Source: Candidatus Luteimonas excrementigallinarum (GTDB taxonomy: Bacteria; Pseudomonadota; Gammaproteobacteria; Xanthomonadales; Xanthomonadaceae). From it: a DNA stretch of 6,202 nucleotides. The stretch covers positions 1 through 6,202 of the forward strand of contig DXCY01000234.1 of the NCBI GenBank assembly GCA_019115725.1, in the 5' to 3' direction. Shown here piece after piece: positions 1-5,711 of this stretch. Made by a program: the position numbers and the translations under genes. The stretch's first letter is position 1. The number at the start of each line of letters is the position of its first letter. The notes beneath the pieces were generated by a model that saw only the letters and a program-made list of their open reading frames with translations, was not told the origin of the DNA and searched no databases.

Positions 1-1
1 G

Positions 2-793
2 GTCGCTGAGTCTGTCCGCGAAGGCGTGATCGATATCGCCCGCCAGGCGGCTTCGGCCATCCTGGGGGTCTACGCCGGCCGCTTTGAAGTGGAGCGCAAG
101 GACGATGCCTCGCCGGTGACCGCGGCCGATCTCGCCGCCCACCATGTGATCGTCGACGGGCTGCGCGCCCTGACCCCGGATATCCCGGTGCTTTCGGAGG
201 AATCGGCCCACGAGGTGGCGGCATCCGAGCGGCTGGGCTGGCGCCGGCTGTGGGTGGTGGATCCGCTGGATGGCACCCGCGAGTTCATCAAGCGCAATGG
301 TGAATTCAGCGTCAACATCGCCCTGGTCGAAGAAGGGGTGGCGCGGTTCGGGGTGATCCAGCAGCCGGTGACCGGACAGCTGTGGTTCGGAGGCCCGGGC
401 CTGGGTGCCTGGCTGCGGGAGGGCGGCAGCGAGCATGAGCTGCAGACGGGTGTGCGCCAGGCCGGCGCGCCGCTGCGGGTCGCCGCCAGCCGTTCGCATC
501 GGGATGGTCGCACCGAGGCGCTGATGGCGCGTATTGGTCCGATCGAGCCGGTGGCGCTGGGGTCTTCGCTGAAGTTCTGCTGGCTGGCCGAGGGCCGGAT
601 GGATGTGTATCCGCGCTTCGGGCCGACCAGCGAGTGGGACACCGCGGCGGGGCAGGCGGTGCTGGAAGGCGCCGGCGGGCTGCTGGTGGACCCGCGCGGG
701 CGTCCGTTCCGCTACAACCAGCGGCAGACCCTGCTCAACGGCGACTTCATTGCCCTCGCCGACCCCACGTTGCCGTGGCAGGAATGGCTGTAG
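2..793 (+). CDS. cysQ: 3'(2'),5'-bisphosphate nucleotidase CysQ, 5'-partial
   Basis: CysQ removes the 3'-phosphate of 3'-phosphoadenosine 5'-phosphate (PAP), giving AMP and phosphate. This clears the by-product of sulfate assimilation and phosphopantetheine transfer; the enzyme acts at the inner face of the membrane or in the cytoplasm. The inositol-monophosphatase-fold signatures are all visible: SPVTAAD (nt 110-130), the SEES metal-binding glutamates (nt 194-205), DPLDGT (nt 260-277) and the C-terminal SEWDTAAG motif (nt 629-652). The frame stays open to the left edge, reading VAESVREG before the GTG at 26. That GTG has a purine run only 1 nt upstream, too close for a ribosome site, so the true start probably lies a few codons outside the window. 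The visible 263 codons nearly match the usual length of about 250-270 aa. mazG follows after 64 nt. Family assignment is firm; PAP specificity rather than another phosphatase of the superfamily is inferred from the overall match to CysQ. Confidence 0.93.
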   Translation, partial: VAESVREGVIDIARQAASAILGVYAGRFEVERKDDASPVTAADLAAHHVIVDGLRALTPDIPVLSEESAHEVAASERLGWRRLWVVDPLDGTREFIKRNGEFSVNIALVEEGVARFGVIQQPVTGQLWFGGPGLGAWLREGGSEHELQTGVRQAGAPLRVAASRSHRDGRTEALMARIGPIEPVALGSSLKFCWLAEGRMDVYPRFGPTSEWDTAAGQAVLEGAGGLLVDPRGRPFRYNQRQTLLNGDFIALADPTLPWQEWL

Positions 794-808
794 ATCGGCG
801 CTACGCCG
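790..808 (+). repeat. REP-like GTAG stem-loop overlapping the cysQ stop
   Basis: GTAG at 790-793 contains the cysQ stop codon and is followed by a perfect 5-bp stem, CGGCG (796-800) and CGCCG (804-808), with the 3-nt loop CTA. A GTAG tetranucleotide heading a short GC-rich stem-loop is the known layout of REP/SMAG elements in Stenotrophomonas and of related Xanthomonas REPs, which often sit just after genes. This copy is short, and only one is seen in the window, so it may be degenerate or coincidental. There is no T-tract, so it is not a typical intrinsic terminator. Confidence 0.35.
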
Positions 809-843
809 CCAACGTTTGCGACTGCTTCCGGAACATCTGCACA

Positions 844-857
844 CAAGGACAGGATCG
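844..857 (+). promoter_or_regulatory. Ribosome binding site deciding the mazG start
   Basis: AAGGA (845-849) lies 8 nt before the ATG at 858. The open frame extends upstream into cysQ as far as 603, but this site and the family N-terminus pick 858 as the start. Confidence 0.7.
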
Positions 858-1679
858 ATGCCTGAGAAACAAGACATCCAGCGCCTGATCGACATCATGG
901 CCCGGCTGCGCGATCCCGACGGCGGCTGCCCGTGGGATCTGGAGCAGGATTTCGCCAGCATCGCGCCGTACACCGTGGAGGAGGCCTACGAGGTGGCCGA
1001 TGCCATTGACCGTGGCGACATGGACGGGCTGCGCGAGGAACTGGGTGACCTGTTGCTGCAGGTGGTGTTCCACGCCCGGCTGGCCGAGGAGGCCGGGACG
1101 TTCGGGTTCGGCGACGTGGTGCAGGCGATCAGCGACAAGATGGTGAGCCGCCATCCACATGTCTTCGGCGGCGCCCAGGTGGCCGATGCGGCCGAGCAGA
1201 CCCGTGAGTGGGAAGCGCACAAGCAGCGCGAACGGGCGGCCCGCGGCGAGGCGGATGATTCGGCCCTGGCCGGGATCTCCCGCGGCCTGCCGGAGTGGAT
1301 GCGGGCGGTGAAGCTGCAGAACCGCGCCGCGCGGGTGGGCTTCGACTGGCCCGGCCCCGGGCCGGTGATGGACAAGCTGCGCGAAGAGCTGGAAGAAGTC
1401 CAGGTGGAATTCGAGGCGATGTCGGCCGGTCCGGACGCCGACTCGCAGGCTGCGCGCGACCGGCTGGAAGAGGAAATCGGCGACGTGCTGTTCGTGGCGG
1501 CGAACCTGGCCCGGCATGCGAAGGTGGACGTGGGCTCGGCACTGCGCCGGGCCAACCACAAGTTCGAGCGCCGGTTCCGGGCAATGGAAGCGCTGGCGCA
1601 GGCCGACGGCACTGCGCTGCCCGAGCTGCCGCTGGCGGCGCATGAGGCATACTGGAACCGGGCCAAGCAGGCGGAATAA
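858..1679 (+). CDS. mazG: Nucleoside triphosphate pyrophosphohydrolase MazG
   Basis: This cytoplasmic all-alpha NTP pyrophosphatase hydrolyses (d)NTPs to the monophosphate and pyrophosphate. It acts as a house-cleaning enzyme for non-canonical nucleotides and, in E. coli, lowers (p)ppGpp effects during starvation. The 273-aa product has two tandem MazG domains. The first has CPWD (residues 24-27), EEAYE (41-45) and ELGD (61-64); the second has EELEE (176-180) and EIGD (206-209). These are the EExxE and ExxD Mg-binding elements of the family. The length matches E. coli MazG (263 aa). The start is the ATG with AAGGA 8 nt upstream; the same frame is open far into cysQ, but that portion is low-quality arginine-rich shadow sequence. 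The gene follows cysQ by 64 nt and is followed after only 8 nt by a small membrane-protein gene, suggesting one transcript. Nothing appears to be missing from either active site. Confidence 0.95.
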   Translation: MPEKQDIQRLIDIMARLRDPDGGCPWDLEQDFASIAPYTVEEAYEVADAIDRGDMDGLREELGDLLLQVVFHARLAEEAGTFGFGDVVQAISDKMVSRHPHVFGGAQVADAAEQTREWEAHKQRERAARGEADDSALAGISRGLPEWMRAVKLQNRAARVGFDWPGPGPVMDKLREELEEVQVEFEAMSAGPDADSQAARDRLEEEIGDVLFVAANLARHAKVDVGSALRRANHKFERRFRAMEALAQADGTALPELPLAAHEAYWNRAKQAE

Positions 1680-1687
1680 TCGCAGCG

Positions 1688-1990
1688 ATGAGCCGGTTCT
1701 CCAGCTTCCGCGAGTTCTATCCGTTCTACCTCAGCGAGCACGCCAACCGCACCTCGCGGCGGCTGCACTTCATCGGCAGCTGCGCCGCGCTGGGGTTCGT
1801 GCTGCTGGCCCTGTGGCAGCGCAACGCCTGGTGGCTGCTGGCCGCGCTGGTCTGCGGTTACGCGTTCGCCTGGGTCGGGCACTTCTTCTTCGAAAAGAAC
1901 CGCCCGGCCACCTTCCGCCATCCGCTGTATTCGTTCATCGGCGACTGGGTGATGTTCAAGGACATCCTGACCGGTCGCATCCGGTTCTGA
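1688..1990 (+). CDS. DUF962 / Mpo1-like small membrane protein
   Basis: A 100-aa protein of the DUF962 family, related to yeast Mpo1, a 2-hydroxy fatty acid dioxygenase that uses iron. The bacterial members have no settled function. Visible family features are the SEHANRTSRRLH block (residues 16-27) and the GHFFFEKNRPATFRHP block (64-79), with histidines at 18, 27, 65 and 78 that match the family's conserved His positions and could bind metal. Two hydrophobic stretches, about residues 28-43 and 48-68, suggest two membrane segments with the histidine-containing ends on the same side. The start ATG lies 8 nt after the mazG stop with only a weak GGA about 12 nt upstream, so translation is probably coupled to mazG. 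Length is normal for short bacterial members. The family call is confident; an oxygenase activity is only an inference from the yeast protein. Confidence 0.85.
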   Translation: MSRFSSFREFYPFYLSEHANRTSRRLHFIGSCAALGFVLLALWQRNAWWLLAALVCGYAFAWVGHFFFEKNRPATFRHPLYSFIGDWVMFKDILTGRIRF

Positions 1991-2040
1991 TCCGCCCGGC
2001 CTTCTTCACGGCACCTGCACCCCGCGGTCGGCATCTTTCA

Positions 2041-2091
2041 CAAAGCTGAAGAAGCCGCTGGGCTTCTCTCCATTCACTGTCAAAGCTGGAG
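2041..2091 (+). repeat. Direct repeat pair CAAAGCTG(A/G)AG ahead of the response regulator
   Basis: CAAAGCTGAAG at 2041-2051 and CAAAGCTGGAG at 2081-2091 match at 10 of 11 positions and start exactly 40 nt apart, close to four helical turns. The second copy includes the GGAG ribosome site of the response-regulator gene. The pair could be an operator for autoregulation or a chance similarity; no clear -35/-10 promoter was recognised in this 106-nt gap. Confidence 0.35.
2050..2067 (+). other. Short hairpin in the leader of the response-regulator gene
   Basis: AGAAGCC (2050-2056) and GGCTTCT (2061-2067) form a perfect 7-bp stem with a GCTG loop, 29 nt before the start codon. No T-run follows, so it is unlikely to be an efficient intrinsic terminator for the upstream operon. 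It may be a leader structure, and it lies between the two direct repeats. Confidence 0.4.
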
Positions 2092-2096
2092 TCGAT
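2088..2096 (+). promoter_or_regulatory. Ribosome binding site of the response regulator
   Basis: GGAG (2088-2091) lies 5 nt before the ATG at 2097 and supports that start. It falls inside the second copy of the leader direct repeat. Confidence 0.6.
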
Positions 2097-2810
2097 ATGC
2101 GTGCAGCGCAGGAGCCGGGCGGGCTGGTCTTGATCGTTGAGGACAACCGCAATATTTCCGAAATGGTGGGGGAATACCTGGAAGGACGGGGATTTGAAGT
2201 CGACTACGCGGCCGATGGCCTGGACGGCTACCGCCTGGCGGCGGAAAACAGCTACGACGTCATCGTGCTGGACCTGATGCTACCGCGCCTGGATGGCATC
2301 GAGGTGTGCAAGCGGCTGCGCGAGGAAGCGCGCAAATCCACACCCGTACTCATGCTGACCGCCCGCGACACGCTGGATGAAAAGCTGACCGGGCTGGGCT
2401 CCGGCGCGGATGATTACCTCACCAAGCCCTTCGCCATCCAGGAACTGGAAGCCCGGCTGCGGGCGCTGATCCGCCGCGAACGCCGCCAGGTGGGATCGGA
2501 AGTGCTGAAGGTGGCCGACCTGGTGCTGGATCCGGCCAGCCTGCGCGCGACCCGCGCCGGACAGGAGCTGCAGCTGTCGCCGATCGGCCTGAAGCTGCTG
2601 ACCATCCTGATGCGCGAATCGCCGCGGGTGGTGAGCCGGCAGGAGATCGAACGCGAAATCTGGGGCAACAGCCTGCCGGACTCCGACACCCTGCGCAGCC
2701 ACCTCTACAACCTGCGCAAGACCATCGACAAGCCGTTCGACCGGCCGCTGCTGCATACCGTGCAGAGTGCCGGCTACAGGATTGCCGACATCGAGCAGTC
2801 GCCCGCCTGA
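2097..2810 (+). CDS. OmpR/PhoB-family response regulator
   Basis: A 237-aa cytoplasmic DNA-binding response regulator. The N-terminal receiver domain (about residues 9-124) has the acidic pair E15/D16, the phospho-acceptor D59 in VLDLMLP, T88 in LTAR, the switch aromatic Y107 and K110 in LTKP, so all key residues are intact. The C-terminal winged helix (about 137-231) follows a short linker and ends with GYRI (226-229), typical of the OmpR/PhoB class. It should be phosphorylated by the histidine kinase encoded 21 nt downstream. Target genes are not shown by the sequence; the efflux genes macA and macB that follow are the obvious candidates, together with its own leader, which carries a direct repeat. 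The ATG with GGAG 5 nt upstream gives an ordinary family N-terminus. No specific named orthologue is claimed. Confidence 0.95.
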   Translation: MRAAQEPGGLVLIVEDNRNISEMVGEYLEGRGFEVDYAADGLDGYRLAAENSYDVIVLDLMLPRLDGIEVCKRLREEARKSTPVLMLTARDTLDEKLTGLGSGADDYLTKPFAIQELEARLRALIRRERRQVGSEVLKVADLVLDPASLRATRAGQELQLSPIGLKLLTILMRESPRVVSRQEIEREIWGNSLPDSDTLRSHLYNLRKTIDKPFDRPLLHTVQSAGYRIADIEQSPA

Positions 2811-2831
2811 CCGGGCGGGAAGTACCCGATC

Positions 2832-4103
2832 ATGCCGCAGGGGTTGCCGAGCAAGCTCCGTCGCCGCTTTCTGGTGCAGGCCACGGTGGCCAGCCTGGTG
2901 CTGGTGGTCGCCGTGCTGGTGGGCTGTGCACTGACCCTGGGGACGCTGATCGATGCGCGCCTGCAGGTGCAGGCCGGCGAGTTCTGGTCCGCGCGCGCGG
3001 CCAATCCCGGCTACGTGGCGCCGCAGACCCAGGGGGTGCGGATGTACTTCGTGCCGGCTGGCGGCGCGATCGAAGCCGTGCCGCCGGAGCTGCGCCTGGC
3101 TCCGGGATCGCACGCGCTGCCGGGTTTTGACCGACACCTGCGGGTGGAATCGCGCCCGGAGGGCACGGTGTACGTGCAGATGTCGTTCGCCTATGCCAAG
3201 CGGGTGATGTGGACGGCAGCCGGGCTGTTTGCCCTGCTCGGGGCGCTGGGCCTGTCTGCCCTGAGCTGGCTGACCTATCGCGCCACCCGGCGGCTGGTGA
3301 TGCCGGTGACCTGGCTGGCCGGGCACGTGGCCGGCTGGGACATGGAAAGCGAGGGCATCGAAGCGCTGGATCTTCGCCGCAGCCCGGGCCATGTGGGCAG
3401 CGAGGTGCGCCAGCTCAGCAGCGCCCTGGGCGACCTGGCCAGCCGGGTCCGCGCGCTGGTGCAGCGCGAGCGCGATTTCACCCGCGATGCCAGCCACGAG
3501 CTGCGCACCCCGCTGACCGTGATCCGCGTGGCCAGTGACATGCTGCTGGCCGATCCGGAAACCCCGGCGCGTTCGCGACGCTCGCTGCAGCGCATCCAGG
3601 CCGCGGGCCGTGACATGGAAGCGGTGGTGGAGGCGTTCCTGATCCTGGCCCGCGACACCGGGGTGGAGCCGCAGACCGAAGTTTTCCGGGCGCGCGAGGT
3701 GGTGGAGGAGGAAGTGGACCGGGCTTTGCCGCTGCTGGCCGGAAAACCGGTCGAACTGCAGATCACCGGCACTGGCGATCCGCAGCTGTCGGCGCCACCC
3801 AGGGTACTGGGCGTCATGCTGGCGAACCTGCTCAGCAATGCCTGCGTGTTCACCGAGCACGGTGAGATCCGGGTGGAGATCGGCGATGACCGGCTGGTGG
3901 TCCGCGATACCGGTATCGGCATGTCGCCAGGCACCCTGCAGCGGGTGTTCAACCCGTTCTTCCGGGTTGACCAGTTCCACGGGCGCGGCAAGGGCATGGG
4001 ATTGTCGATCGTGCGCCGGCTCGGCGACCGGTTCGGCTGGCCGGTCAGCCTGCACAGCACGCAGGGCGTGGGCACCGTGGCGGAGATCCGTTTCAGTCGC
4101 TAA
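2832..4103 (+). CDS. Membrane sensor histidine kinase
   Basis: A 423-aa inner-membrane sensor kinase, the likely partner of the response regulator 21 nt upstream. It has a positively charged N-terminus, transmembrane segment 1 at about residues 13-38, a periplasmic loop of about 85 residues, transmembrane segment 2 at about 125-148 and a HAMP-like linker to about 210. The dimerisation helix carries the phospho-acceptor H222 in SHELRTPLT. The ATPase domain has the N box NLLSNA (332-337), G1 DTGIGM (359-364), the F box around FNPFFR (373-378) and G2 GKGMGL (386-391). All catalytic elements are present. One variation is V339 where many kinases have a lysine after the N box. GGGAAG (2817-2822) is a plausible ribosome site 9 nt before the ATG. 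The periplasmic domain resembles no family I can name, so the signal is unknown; envelope stress or antimicrobial compounds would fit the neighbouring efflux genes. Confidence 0.94.
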   Translation: MPQGLPSKLRRRFLVQATVASLVLVVAVLVGCALTLGTLIDARLQVQAGEFWSARAANPGYVAPQTQGVRMYFVPAGGAIEAVPPELRLAPGSHALPGFDRHLRVESRPEGTVYVQMSFAYAKRVMWTAAGLFALLGALGLSALSWLTYRATRRLVMPVTWLAGHVAGWDMESEGIEALDLRRSPGHVGSEVRQLSSALGDLASRVRALVQRERDFTRDASHELRTPLTVIRVASDMLLADPETPARSRRSLQRIQAAGRDMEAVVEAFLILARDTGVEPQTEVFRAREVVEEEVDRALPLLAGKPVELQITGTGDPQLSAPPRVLGVMLANLLSNACVFTEHGEIRVEIGDDRLVVRDTGIGMSPGTLQRVFNPFFRVDQFHGRGKGMGLSIVRRLGDRFGWPVSLHSTQGVGTVAEIRFSR

Positions 4104-4118
4104 GCGGGTCCGCGCGGC

Positions 4119-4147
4119 CGTGGCAGAGGCGGCTGGATCCGTATTCA
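4119..4147 (+). promoter_or_regulatory. Possible weak promoter ahead of macA
   Basis: GTGGCA (4119-4124, 4 of 6 to TTGACA) and TATTCA (4142-4147, 3 of 6 to TATAAT) are separated by 17 nt in the 108-nt gap between kinase and macA. The match is poor and in GC-rich DNA is easily due to chance. It is noted because the gap is long enough for macAB to have its own promoter. Confidence 0.15.
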
Positions 4148-4182
4148 TGTCAACCGCAGGGCGGGGCGGGCGTTCCCATCAG

Positions 4183-4208
4183 TGTCATCCACTGTCCGCC
4201 CTGTCCGC
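4183..4208 (+). repeat. Tandem TGTC repeats immediately before macA
   Basis: TGTC occurs at 4183, 4193 and 4202. The last two lie within two exact copies of CTGTCCGC (4192-4199 and 4201-4208) with a 9-nt period, ending 3 nt before the macA ATG. In addition, CAGGGCGG (4157-4164) and CCGCCCTG (4196-4203) form an 8-bp inverted repeat that could fold in the leader. These could be regulator binding sites or a translation-control structure; no direct evidence separates them from GC-rich chance repeats. Confidence 0.3.
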
Positions 4209-4211
4209 GCC

Positions 4212-5711
4212 ATGAGCCAACCCAGCCGCAAATCCGTCCGTCCGCGCCGCTCGCGCGGCCCTTCGCGCATTGTCCTGATCGTTGCCGCCGCCCTGCTGGT
4301 GGGTGGAGGCGCCTGGCTGTGGCAGCAGCGGGGTACCGCCGATGACCAGGGCGACTGGCGCACGGCCACCATCGAACGCGGCAACATCCGGGTGGCGATT
4401 TCCGCCACCGGCACCCTCAGCGCCACCTCCACGGTGGTGGTGGGCAGCCAGGTATCCGGGCAGGTGACCGAGGTGCTGGTGGACTTCAACGATGTGGTGC
4501 AGAAGGACCAGGTGATCGCGCGGATCGATCCCAGCAGCTATGACGCCCAGATCGAGCAGGGCAATGCCCAGATTGCCAGTGCGCGTGCGTCGCTGGCCCA
4601 GGCGCAGGCCACGCTGGCCAATGCCGAGGCCGATTACCAGCGCAAGGTGGGGCTGGGTGAGCGCCAGCTGGTGTCGCTGAGCGATATCGACCTGGCCCGC
4701 GCTGCGCGGGAACAGGCGCAGGCGCAGGTGGCCTCGGCGCAGGCGCAGATCCGCCAGCAGACCGCGTCCACCCGCACGGTGCAGGTCAACCTGGACCGCA
4801 CGGTGATCCGCTCGCCGGTGGACGGCGTGGTGCTGACCCGCACCATCGAGCCCGGCCAGACCGTGGCCGCCAGCCTGCAGGCGCCCGAACTGTTCACCAT
4901 CGCCGAGGATCTGTCGAAGATGCAGATTGAATTGGCGGTGGACGAGGCCGACATCGGCCAGGTGCAGGCGGGCCAGCAGGTGTCGTTCACCGTGGATGCC
5001 TTTCCCGGGCGCCAGTTCCGTGGCCAGGTGCTGCAGGTGCGCCTGGCGGCGACCAATACCAACAACGTGATCACCTATCCGGTGGTGGTGTCGGTGAACA
5101 ATGGTGACGGCACCCTGCTGCCGGGCCTGACCGTGAACGCCGAGATCGAGGTCAGCCGCCGCGATGACGTGCTGCTGGTGACCAACGCCGCGCTGCGCTA
5201 CCAGCCGGCCGATGCCGACGTGGGTGTGCCACAGGGTGCGACCGGCGCGCGGGGCGGCATGATCGAAGGGCTGGGCCAGTTGGCTGCGGCGCTGTCGCTC
5301 GATGCGCAGCAGCAGGCGGCGTTCGACGCAGCGCTGGAAGCCATCCAGGCCCGCGCCAGCGCACGCCAGGCGCCGGCGCAGAGCGGTGGTCCTTCGATGT
5401 TTGCCGGTGGTCCGCCGCGCCGGGCCGGCGGGAGCGGCATGCAGGGGCAGATGCGCCAGCGGATGACGCAGCGCTACCAGCAGGATTTCGCCGATTTCCG
5501 CGCCAGCCTCGACGAGGACCAGCGTGCTGCCTGGGACCGCGAACTGGCGGCCATGGGCAGCGCCCGCTTCGCACCGCTGTACCGGCTGGTGGACGGCTCG
5601 CCGCAGATGGTGACCGTACGGATCGGCGCCAGCGACGGCTCCAACACCGAGATTTCCGGGGAAATCACCGAGGGCGACACCGTGGTGACCGGCGCGCGGG
5701 CGCGGCAGTGA
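4212..5711 (+). CDS. macA: MacA-type periplasmic adaptor (HlyD family) with large insertion
   Basis: This membrane-fusion protein links an inner-membrane MacB ABC transporter to an outer-membrane TolC-like channel. The 499-aa product has an Arg-rich cytoplasmic tail and one membrane anchor (about residues 20-37, no lipobox Cys). It then shows the first half of the lipoyl domain (about 78-106), an Ala/Gln-rich alpha-hairpin coiled coil (about 108-192), the second lipoyl half starting at IRSPVDGVV (199-207) and a beta-barrel (about 238-316). The membrane-proximal domain is interrupted by an insertion at about 333-455. E. coli MacA is 371 aa, so the insertion explains the extra length. The start is uncertain: the ATG at 4212 was preferred, but the frame has a GTG at 4182 that would add 10 residues, and neither has a clear ribosome site. 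The stop overlaps the macB start. Family is certain; naming it MacA rather than another ABC-linked adaptor rests on the partner gene. Confidence 0.9.
   Translation: MSQPSRKSVRPRRSRGPSRIVLIVAAALLVGGGAWLWQQRGTADDQGDWRTATIERGNIRVAISATGTLSATSTVVVGSQVSGQVTEVLVDFNDVVQKDQVIARIDPSSYDAQIEQGNAQIASARASLAQAQATLANAEADYQRKVGLGERQLVSLSDIDLARAAREQAQAQVASAQAQIRQQTASTRTVQVNLDRTVIRSPVDGVVLTRTIEPGQTVAASLQAPELFTIAEDLSKMQIELAVDEADIGQVQAGQQVSFTVDAFPGRQFRGQVLQVRLAATNTNNVITYPVVVSVNNGDGTLLPGLTVNAEIEVSRRDDVLLVTNAALRYQPADADVGVPQGATGARGGMIEGLGQLAAALSLDAQQQAAFDAALEAIQARASARQAPAQSGGPSMFAGGPPRRAGGSGMQGQMRQRMTQRYQQDFADFRASLDEDQRAAWDRELAAMGSARFAPLYRLVDGSPQMVTVRIGASDGSNTEISGEITEGDTVVTGARARQ
5208..5576 (+). other. Insertion in MacA with two LTxxQ-like motifs
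   Basis: Residues of about 333-455 split the membrane-proximal domain between NAALRYQP and YRLVDGSP. The segment holds two similar helical blocks, LSLDAQQQAAFDAALEAI (361-378, nt 5292-5345) and ASLDEDQRAAWDRELAAM (431-448, nt 5502-5555), which share SLD, Q, AA, D and L at matching positions. They resemble the LTxxQ motifs of periplasmic Spy/CpxP-type proteins. Between them is a Gly/Pro/Gln/Arg-rich linker with methionines at 396, 410, 414 and 418. The reading frame and codon bias continue unbroken, so this is a true domain and not a frameshift. Its function is unknown; chaperone-like or sensing roles are speculation from the motif. Confidence 0.65.

Noticed and set aside
26..28. GTG as the true cysQ start
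   Set aside because: The frame is open upstream to the window edge with plausible helix sequence, and the purine run is only 1 nt from the GTG, so the gene most likely begins outside.
603..857. Upstream extension of the mazG frame into cysQ
   Set aside because: The extension is arginine-rich shadow sequence of cysQ; a good ribosome site and the family N-terminus place the start at 858.
986..1921. Minus-strand open frame of 311 codons across mazG and the DUF962 gene
   Set aside because: Composition is Ser/Arg/Ala-rich with no domain, and it lies fully opposite mazG with intact catalytic motifs.
2050..2067. Intrinsic terminator for the cysQ-mazG block
   Set aside because: The stem is only 7 bp and is followed by CTCCATTCAC and not a T-run, so it is listed as a leader hairpin.
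2280..4148. Very long minus-strand open frame (622 codons) antisense to the regulator and kinase
   Set aside because: It mirrors two well-supported genes, and its product is rich in His, Gln, Arg and Ala with no recognisable motif, as expected of the reverse strand of GC-rich genes.
5208..5576. Frameshift or mis-assembly explaining the extra MacA length
   Set aside because: The frame stays open with the same third-position G/C bias, and the adaptor's membrane-proximal sequence resumes correctly after the insertion.
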